Positions 41,565 to 45,978 of a DNA stretch of 45,978 bases are shown here, piece by piece. The notes below the pieces were generated by a model, which saw only the letters and a list, made by a program, of their open reading frames with translations, was not told where the DNA came from and ran no database searches. The stretch is from a virus. The DNA is taken from positions 1-45,978 of the IMG/VR virus record IMGVR_UViG_3300031873_000356; one strand, written 5' to 3'. Position 1 is the stretch's first letter; the number at the start of each line of letters is the position of its first letter. The position numbers and the translations under genes were made by a program.

Positions 41565-42314
41565 TTAATTCTGAACCACAATTGGAATCTTGTTATCTTT
41601 TAAAAATTTAATAAAAGATTTTGAAGAAACATAGTAAGAAATATGGAAAAAGATATACTCCCCTCTTATCGCTACCTGTACTGCAACTCCGATTAAATAA
41701 TATTCATTATCGCGTTTTACAAATAACCCGCCGCCACTTGAGCCTGGAGATATTTGAGCATCACTAATTATAAAATGCCCTGCTAATCTTGAAATTATTC
41801 CTTTAGTCACAGATGGAAATTCCGATAATTGACAAGTACAAGAATAAACTTCTTTCATTAATTCATAATTCGTAGAAATTTTTGTTACAGCAAAATCTCG
41901 CGTAGACAAAAAAGTAATTACCATCACATCTAATTTTTCGTCACTAGAAAAAAATGTTCCATTATTAACTCCTACAACCTCCTCTTTATCATTATAAGAA
42001 GTTAACAAAAATGGAATTTCTTGTGAAGATAATTTGTCTTCTTCAGGTATATGGCCATTTATTAGATGGAAGGCTGTCAAGACATAATAAAGAAATTTTT
42101 CTTCCTGTGGTTCTTTGCTTATGATAATTCCAGAACCGTACCCGAATGGAGTTTCGACTTTTACTATTGAATCGCTTATCTTTTGCGCAAATGTTATAGC
42201 AACGGTTTTTGTAGGAACGTCTGTATAACAAATTACTGTTCCACATACTACCATAAGACATACAAAATACGACGTTAATAATTTTTTATTGTTTTGAAGA
42301 AAACTTTTTTTCAT
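41565..42314 (-). CDS. Exported trypsin-like serine protease
   Basis: 249 residues. The N-terminus has a basic start (MKKSFLQNNKKLL) and a hydrophobic stretch (SYFVCLMVVCGTVICY), a signal or anchor. The protease fold shows the full triad: His 83 in VLTAFHLING, Asp 129 in EKLDVMVIT, and Ser 193 in QISPGSSGGGLFV. This is the S1C/DegP-like or S1 layout without PDZ domains. It would act outside the cytoplasm or at the membrane. The ribosome site GGAGACATAAT precedes ATG 42314. It lies between a lipoprotein-like gene and the disrupted endonuclease. Confidence 0.8.
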   Translation of the reverse strand: MKKSFLQNNKKLLTSYFVCLMVVCGTVICYTDVPTKTVAITFAQKISDSIVKVETPFGYGSGIIISKEPQEEKFLYYVLTAFHLINGHIPEEDKLSSQEIPFLLTSYNDKEEVVGVNNGTFFSSDEKLDVMVITFLSTRDFAVTKISTNYELMKEVYSCTCQLSEFPSVTKGIISRLAGHFIISDAQISPGSSGGGLFVKRDNEYYLIGVAVQVAIRGEYIFFHISYYVSSKSFIKFLKDNKIPIVVQN

Positions 42315-42333
42315 ATTATGTCTCCATTATATT

Positions 42334-42816
42334 TTACGGCGTCGGCTTTGAATTTAAAGCTTTAATTTCTTTAAGTAGATCCAATATTTCTTTCAAAGAA
42401 GGGGTAGAGGATGGCGGTGATGGCTGATTATTTATTCCACCAAGAACACCTGGAATAGCTGAAATAGCATTATTAATGATACTGGCGAACGCTTGCATAT
42501 CTGCTTTATGGGCCTCTGCTTGAACCTGATAGAATTGGAACATGGCTTGTGCTCTTTCTGATTCTGCGGCTATGACTGGAGACGGGCTAGAATTAACCTC
42601 TGTATCAATATCAAAAGATCCAGTTGTCGCATCATATTTACCCTTGAGTTTACCATTAAATTCACTTCCCGCATCAAATGTAACGCCACGACTAGTCCTT
42701 TCAAAGTGAAGTGAAGGATTGCTAAGTTTCGCCGCATTTTGGGGGGAACTCAACATCGCACAACCGCCAGACAAAAACATTTGTGACACCAGAGCCAATT
42801 TCATTATTTTTACCAT
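42334..42816 (-). CDS. Putative phage lipoprotein
   Basis: 160 residues. KLALVSQMFLSGGCAMLSS is a signal-peptide-like start with a near-lipobox SGGC. Then a beta-like part (LHFERTSRGVTFDAGSEFNGKLKGKYDATTG), a helical RAQAMFQFYQVQAEAHKADMQAF, and a Pro/Ser-rich linker before a short helix (LKEILDLLKEIKAL). Phages carry similar small lipoproteins of unknown function. The ribosome site AAAGGAG lies 9 nt before ATG 42816. Confidence 0.6.
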   Translation of the reverse strand: MVKIMKLALVSQMFLSGGCAMLSSPQNAAKLSNPSLHFERTSRGVTFDAGSEFNGKLKGKYDATTGSFDIDTEVNSSPSPVIAAESERAQAMFQFYQVQAEAHKADMQAFASIINNAISAIPGVLGGINNQPSPPSSTPSLKEILDLLKEIKALNSKPTP

Positions 42817-42850
42817 AAGTTTCTCCTTTTCTTTCCTTTGTTTTATACAC

Positions 42851-43369
42851 TTATTCTATATGTTTCCAAGATCTTTTATTTTTAATATTAGAAATAGTTG
42901 ATGATGATACATCAAATTTTTTTGCCAATTCTCTATATCTTAATGTCGATTTTCTTATTTCTATAATTTGTTTATTATTAAGTTTAGCTTTAAAATGTTT
43001 TGATCCTTTTGGCATATTTCTATTCATTGTTCCATGTTTTATTTTATCTTGTATATTTACTATATGAAAATTCCATTCTAAATTATCAATATATCCATTT
43101 AATTGATTACCATCCAAATGACGAGATTCCATTCCCGGAGGACACAAACCTTTGAAAATTTCTAAAGCTAATCTATGACATTTAAAATATTTTGCTTTAT
43201 TGTTTTTCCATAAACTTATTTGTAAATATCCACTATTATCCCTAGATGGCTTTAAAATTCTATCTACTTTGCACTCTGGAGATCCAGCTAATCTTTTGAC
43301 CCTACTATAATTAGAAACTTGATACAGACTCTCGTATTCTCTTATATCCTTCCAAATTTCTTCTATCAT
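42851..43369 (-). CDS. NUMOD4-HNH-HTH homing endonuclease
   Basis: 172 residues. EEIWKDIREYESLYQVSNYSRVKRL is NUMOD4, GYLQISLWKNNKAKYFKCHRLALEIF and GLCPPGMESRHLDGNQLNGYIDNLEW the HNH core, and a C-terminal HTH (YRELAKKFDVSSSTISNIKNKRSWKHIE). It lacks the extra HTH insert of the copies at 5163 and 10280. The start overlaps the previous gene's stop (ATGA). Its end is 34 nt before the next start, so it does not overlap the downstream gene. Confidence 0.85.
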   Translation of the reverse strand: MIEEIWKDIREYESLYQVSNYSRVKRLAGSPECKVDRILKPSRDNSGYLQISLWKNNKAKYFKCHRLALEIFKGLCPPGMESRHLDGNQLNGYIDNLEWNFHIVNIQDKIKHGTMNRNMPKGSKHFKAKLNNKQIIEIRKSTLRYRELAKKFDVSSSTISNIKNKRSWKHIE

Positions 43370-43560
43370 TTTGAATAGGATTCTATTTGTGCGAGCCTGT
43401 CTTGAGCTTCTTGTTTGGTCGCATAGCAACCAAATTTACGATTTTTGGTTTTTGAATAAACGCAATATGGAGTAGCGGCTGGTCCATCTTTTACAATGTG
43501 CGCCTCGGCTTTATTAAATTTATCCAATTCTTTAGAAATAGAATTTAAATCATCTTGCAT
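43366..43560 (-). CDS. Small phage protein, YCVYSK...GCYATK type
   Basis: 64 residues. The recognisable end reads ATPYCVYSKTKNRKFGCYATKQEAQDRLAQIESY, a short motif that appears in many phages near head-maturation proteases. Function unknown. Start 43560 is inside the overlap with the sigma-like gene; a longer frame from 43605 is less likely. Its stop overlaps the HNH start (ATGA). Confidence 0.6.
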   Translation of the reverse strand: MQDDLNSISKELDKFNKAEAHIVKDGPAATPYCVYSKTKNRKFGCYATKQEAQDRLAQIESYSK

Positions 43561-44074
43561 GACACAAATCACTCCCAAACTTATTCCGCAGTTTTTCTGT
43601 CGCACATTTTTGTAAATCTAATATTTTATATGTACTAAATCCCGTCTTTTCAGTTATCTCTAAAAGGGTCATCCCACTAAGATATCTCAATTTTAAAATT
43701 TGTGATTCGTCATCGTCCAAGTGGTCTAGCATTTCATTGATAACAAGTCCAGAACAAACAGGTTCATTATATTCAGCATTAATAAACTCTCTTCTAGTTT
43801 CACTCTCATATCTTGTTACTTGCTTTATGTTTGTATCAATACAATGACGAATAGATCCTGATATTCTATGCCAAAGAATGGTGTTAAAAGCGCCTAATGT
43901 GGAATCAAAGTGGATCATTGAATAAAGTAGTTCATTTCTTGCAATTGCCATAAAGTCATCAAAATGATTTACGTTATATTTTTTAGACAAATTACTTGAA
44001 ATCTTCTTTAATAAATTATATTTTTGTTTGTAATAATGGTTATAGTAATCTTTTGTGATTCTTCGCTTGACCAT
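43550..44074 (-). CDS. Sigma-factor-like transcription protein
   Basis: 174 residues. The N-terminal half is sigma-region-2-like (MAIARNELLYSMIHFDSTLGAFNTILWHRISGSIRH), and the C-terminal half has the region-4 pattern LDDDESQILKLRYLSGMTLLEITEKTGFSTYKILDLQKCATEKLRN, an HTH for -35 recognition. It is shorter than bacterial sigma70 but similar in size to small phage or ECF-like factors. It may direct middle or late phage transcription. The start overlaps the end of an endonuclease remnant (TAATG), and AAAGGAAAAAGAAA upstream serves as the ribosome site. Confidence 0.65.
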   Translation of the reverse strand: MVKRRITKDYYNHYYKQKYNLLKKISSNLSKKYNVNHFDDFMAIARNELLYSMIHFDSTLGAFNTILWHRISGSIRHCIDTNIKQVTRYESETRREFINAEYNEPVCSGLVINEMLDHLDDDESQILKLRYLSGMTLLEITEKTGFSTYKILDLQKCATEKLRNKFGSDLCHAR

Positions 44075-44145
44075 TATTTCTTTTTCCTTTTTCTAGTAGG
44101 AATTGCTAATGCTTCTTCTATAGATCGTCCTTGCGTATTAATTCT
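44074..44145 (-). pseudogene. C-terminal remnant (scar) of a DLTG-HNH homing endonuclease
   Basis: Between ClpP and the sigma-like gene there is a 23-residue frame that reads RINTQGRSIEEALAIPTRKR and ends KKK-stop. It matches the tails of the full endonucleases at 33750 (NRINRGMSIEEALTIPLRG) and 30648 (SIEEALMIPIKMKRKK). Nothing else of the endonuclease is left. The first bases also encode the last residues and stop of ClpP, in another frame. Its Lys codons supply the ribosome site of the sigma-like gene. Confidence 0.75.
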
Positions 44146-44761
44146 CCATCAAAAATATGCCAGACTCATGTTGTTTTGTCCATATCCCGTCTATTAAGCC
44201 TATCTCAATAGCTTGCTCAGGAAGCAGCCACGTAGTTTTATCTAAAAGAGTATCAAATTTTTTCCTGCTTATTTTTAATTTTGAAACAAGATCCTTCATT
44301 TTGTATTCTGAATATTTCAAAAGGTGTTCAACCACTATCTTTTGCGACGGTATCTCATTTTCTGGTAACAAAACATTAATTTGGTGCAAAAACATCGTAG
44401 AGTTTCTGGTTGCGAACCTACAACCTTTGGTCCCGTAAGCCGTTATTGTAGCCGCCATACTTGCTGAGGTTCCGCGCACAATGGTATATATTGGAAATGG
44501 ACTAAGTTCCATAGTATCTATAATTGCATAACCACCACCCAATTCTCCACCGGCACTATTAATATAAATATATACTGGTAATTTACTAAAAGCGTATGCC
44601 TGTAATCTCTGGCAAATATAGTCTGCTTTTTGATCTGTAATTTCTCCTGTGAGAAGGATGCGACGGGTCTTTATTAACATTTCTTCTAGATCGTTATTTA
44701 AATCATTTTCTGCTTGGCAAACTTCGCAATCGCATTCGGGCTCTTCTTTTTTATTTTTCAT
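44138..44761 (-). CDS. clpP: ClpP-like serine protease
   Basis: 207 residues. ILLTGEITDQKADYICQRLQ, PVYIYINSAGGEL, VRGTSASMAAT (nucleophile Ser ~101) and STMFLHQINV (His ~126) match ClpP/SppA-type peptidases; the C-terminal LLPEQAIEIGLIDGI is also typical. At the usual catalytic Asp position (DRFL in E. coli) it has Thr (TTWL), with an Asp three residues earlier. Phage ClpP homologues often act as prohead proteases. The N-terminus carries a CDCEVC cluster. The last residues come from an endonuclease scar. Confidence 0.75.
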   Translation of the reverse strand: MKNKKEEPECDCEVCQAENDLNNDLEEMLIKTRRILLTGEITDQKADYICQRLQAYAFSKLPVYIYINSAGGELGGGYAIIDTMELSPFPIYTIVRGTSASMAATITAYGTKGCRFATRNSTMFLHQINVLLPENEIPSQKIVVEHLLKYSEYKMKDLVSKLKISRKKFDTLLDKTTWLLPEQAIEIGLIDGIWTKQHESGIFLMEN

Positions 44762-44939
44762 TTAATTTCTCGGAATTGAAAAAAAAATGTACATAGGGGT
44801 ATATTGCCAATGTTTCATAATTAATTATACCACAAGAATCATTTAAAAAATGAAATTTTTTAGGCTTGCTAGACAAGGATAAGATGTGTGAATCGGGGAG
44901 ATTCGCGGCATTATTTTTAATGGGCATCATTTTATTCAT
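44751..44939 (-). CDS. Hypothetical protein, 62 aa
   Basis: Small protein (MNKMMPIKNNAANLPDSHIL, then KPKKFHFLNDSCG) with no known domain. It is the first gene after the best promoter in the window, and overlaps the ClpP start by 11 nt. TAAGGCTGG lies upstream as a modest ribosome site. It may be a leader for clpP translation; supported by context only. Confidence 0.45.
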   Translation of the reverse strand: MNKMMPIKNNAANLPDSHILSLSSKPKKFHFLNDSCGIINYETLAIYPYVHFFFNSEKLNEK

Positions 44940-44977
44940 CCAGCCTTACCTTTAACCGCAATTTCTTGTCGTGCTAT

Positions 44978-45006
44978 ATTATACATACACATTCGGTTTG
45001 TGTCTA
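44978..45006 (-). promoter_or_regulatory. Sigma70-like promoter upstream of the clpP operon
   Basis: Minus strand: -35 TAGACA (45006-45001, 5 of 6 to consensus), a 17 nt spacer, then -10 TATAAT (44983-44978). It lies in an 86 nt gap between two small genes, 39 nt before ATG 44939. It would be read by the host RNA polymerase early in infection, unless it is used by the phage's own sigma-like factor. Confidence 0.65.
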
Positions 45007-45025
45007 ATTATAATAAAGTATATCT

Positions 45026-45229
45026 TTAATTCATACTATATTTACTGAATCTAAAATCATTATTAAATAACTTTATCTTTCTTCTCAATCTTTTATTTGT
45101 TTCTATCAATTTTCGTATCTTATCAATTAATTGTATTTTTGATAAATCCAACATTTCAGTATCTTCTTTTAAATCTTTTACTAATTTTTTAATTTTTTTT
45201 CTACTGCATTTAAAGAATTCCTTTTGCAT
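45026..45229 (-). CDS. Hypothetical protein, 67 aa, coiled-coil-like
   Basis: Highly charged, helical (KKIKKLVKDLKEDTEMLDLSKIQLIDKIRKLIETNKRLRRKI), with heptad-like leucines and isoleucines. Function unknown; could be a small DNA- or protein-binding protein. AAGGAAAAATAAT is a good ribosome site before ATG 45229. It lies 21 nt downstream of the HNH gene. Confidence 0.5.
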   Translation of the reverse strand: MQKEFFKCSRKKIKKLVKDLKEDTEMLDLSKIQLIDKIRKLIETNKRLRRKIKLFNNDFRFSKYSMN

Positions 45230-45250
45230 ATTATTTTTCCTTAAAATTAT

Positions 45251-45913
45251 TTAATTTTTTTTTCTTTTCTTGATTGATGTTGTTAAAGCTTTTTCTAGGG
45301 GCCATTTAAGAGTATTTATTCTTATTATAATCGCATTGTAGTTTAAATTTTTTATTTTACAATAGTCTTTTAAACACAATAATTTTCCATTCAATGGAAT
45401 AACAATATTATTTCTTTTATTTCTATTCTGTTCTTTTCGTGTTGCCCATCTGCAATTTGATTTATAATACCCTAAATTGTTATTTATTCTTTCAAGTGTT
45501 AATCCAGGAGAACATTCTCCCATGTCTTTTAAAAAGTTTTGAAATCCATTTTTCTTATTTGACCATCTTCTACAAACAGTGATTGGCTGTGTTCTTCCTC
45601 CATAGTTTTTATATGATTTATCATTTGGATTTGTGCATCTTTGTATCATGTGATGATATGCTTCATATGTTTTTGATGCTTTGTTATTTTTGGTATGATT
45701 ATGTTTTGTTTGAGCCAATTTTATTTTTTCTATCATCAAACATCCACAACTTTTTGTATTCCCTGTCACAAGGCTATAACGAGGAATTATTTTAATAATA
45801 CCACAATCACACAAGCACTCGTATAGGATTCGACCTAATTTGTTTTTACCATATTCTTTAATGACAGTTAATCTTCCGAATTTTTTACCAATTAAATCTT
45901 TAATTTTATTCAT
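45251..45913 (-). CDS. DLTG-HNH homing endonuclease
   Basis: 220 residues. DLIGKKFGRLTVI, CLCDCGIIK...KSCGCL, YEAYHHMIQRCTN, YKNYGGRTQPITVCRRW, GLTLERINNNLGYYKSNCRW and the tail KWPLEKALTTSIKKRKKN. It has no GIY-YIG domain. The usual DRID is ERIN here. The ATG overlaps the last 8 nt of the partial gene at the window edge. Closest in layout to the gene at 33750. Confidence 0.85.
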   Translation of the reverse strand: MNKIKDLIGKKFGRLTVIKEYGKNKLGRILYECLCDCGIIKIIPRYSLVTGNTKSCGCLMIEKIKLAQTKHNHTKNNKASKTYEAYHHMIQRCTNPNDKSYKNYGGRTQPITVCRRWSNKKNGFQNFLKDMGECSPGLTLERINNNLGYYKSNCRWATRKEQNRNKRNNIVIPLNGKLLCLKDYCKIKNLNYNAIIIRINTLKWPLEKALTTSIKKRKKN

Positions 45914-45978
45914 TTAAAATTCTACGCACCCCCTCGCTTCCATCCTGGAGTTTAAAAAGTTCCATTTTGTACACAATA
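45906..45978 (-). CDS. C-terminal end of an unknown gene (window edge)
   Basis: The last 23 codons of a frame open at the window edge, reading VYKMELFKLQDGSEGVRRIL and then NE-stop. It overlaps the HNH start by 8 nt, as gene ends here usually do. Position before clpP would suit a portal or head gene, but nothing in 23 residues can show it. An ATG at codon 4 makes a tiny complete peptide possible. Confidence 0.4.
   Translation of the reverse strand, partial: IVYKMELFKLQDGSEGVRRILNE

Noticed and set aside
44940-45025. tRNA or other structured RNA in the largest non-coding gaps
   Set aside because: No cloverleaf or strong stems seen; the gap is explained by a promoter.
2858-45913. Repeated DLTG/HNH segments as a CRISPR or repeat array
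   Set aside because: The copies are whole paralogous genes kilobases apart with no spacers; no short direct-repeat array is visible anywhere.

Overview
The window looks like the interior of a large, strongly AT-rich tailed-phage genome (Caudoviricetes, probably a big lytic or metagenome-assembled phage). It is not bacterial chromosome: every convincing gene is on the minus strand, genes are packed with 1-17 nt overlaps, there are no rRNA or tRNA genes, and the content is a phage replication and nucleotide toolkit plus a very heavy load of homing endonucleases. Transcription runs from high to low coordinates. The host is not identifiable. Lipoprotein-like signals and GDP-6-deoxyhexose genes lean towards a Gram-negative host, with low confidence.

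Layout in the direction of transcription. 45978-40.0 kb: the end of an unknown gene, a homing endonuclease, a good sigma70-like promoter, a ClpP-type protease, a sigma-like factor, a lipoprotein, a secreted trypsin-like protease, and a TnpB element that seems to sit inside another homing-endonuclease gene. 39.5-34.5 kb: dCMP deaminase, an adenosylcobalamin-type ribonucleotide reductase carrying an intein, and a metallophosphoesterase. 34.5-27.3 kb: homing endonucleases, a phage protein whose C-terminal half derives from an HNH endonuclease, a glycosyltransferase, a SLOG protein, a Cas4/RecB-like nuclease, RNase H and small membrane or zinc proteins. 27.3-12.6 kb: the replication core (RecA/UvsX-like recombinase, VSR-like nuclease, DnaB helicase, DnaG primase, dNMP kinase, a second RecB-like nuclease, and a DNA polymerase III alpha that ends just after the palm). 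12.6-10.9 kb: small nucleotide-metabolism genes (MazG-like, kinase-like). 10.9-0 kb: a glycan island with three paralogous GT2 enzymes, a GalNAc-transferase-like enzyme, a cytidylyltransferase-methyltransferase fusion, a LicD-type transferase, a sulfotransferase, a DegT aminotransferase, GDP-mannose 4,6-dehydratase, a cupin and two methyltransferase fragments.

How the genes work together. NrdJ, dCMP deaminase, dNMP kinase and MazG supply and clean the dNTP pool for the DnaB-DnaG-PolIII machinery, with RecA and PD-(D/E)XK nucleases for recombination. The glycan island could make a GDP-4-amino-6-deoxyhexose and a CDP-activated alcohol and attach them to a phage or host glycan. Mobile genes are threaded through all of this: 13 endonuclease loci, one intein, one TnpB element, one endonuclease scar and one domesticated endonuclease fragment. 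Most endonuclease genes end exactly at the start codon of the next gene, and their conserved C-terminal codons appear to provide that gene's ribosome-binding site.

The observations most worth following are the TnpB element nested in a homing endonuclease, the stop-start hand-off of the endonucleases, the half-length polymerase, the endonuclease-derived chimera, and the CDP/LicD glycan module.
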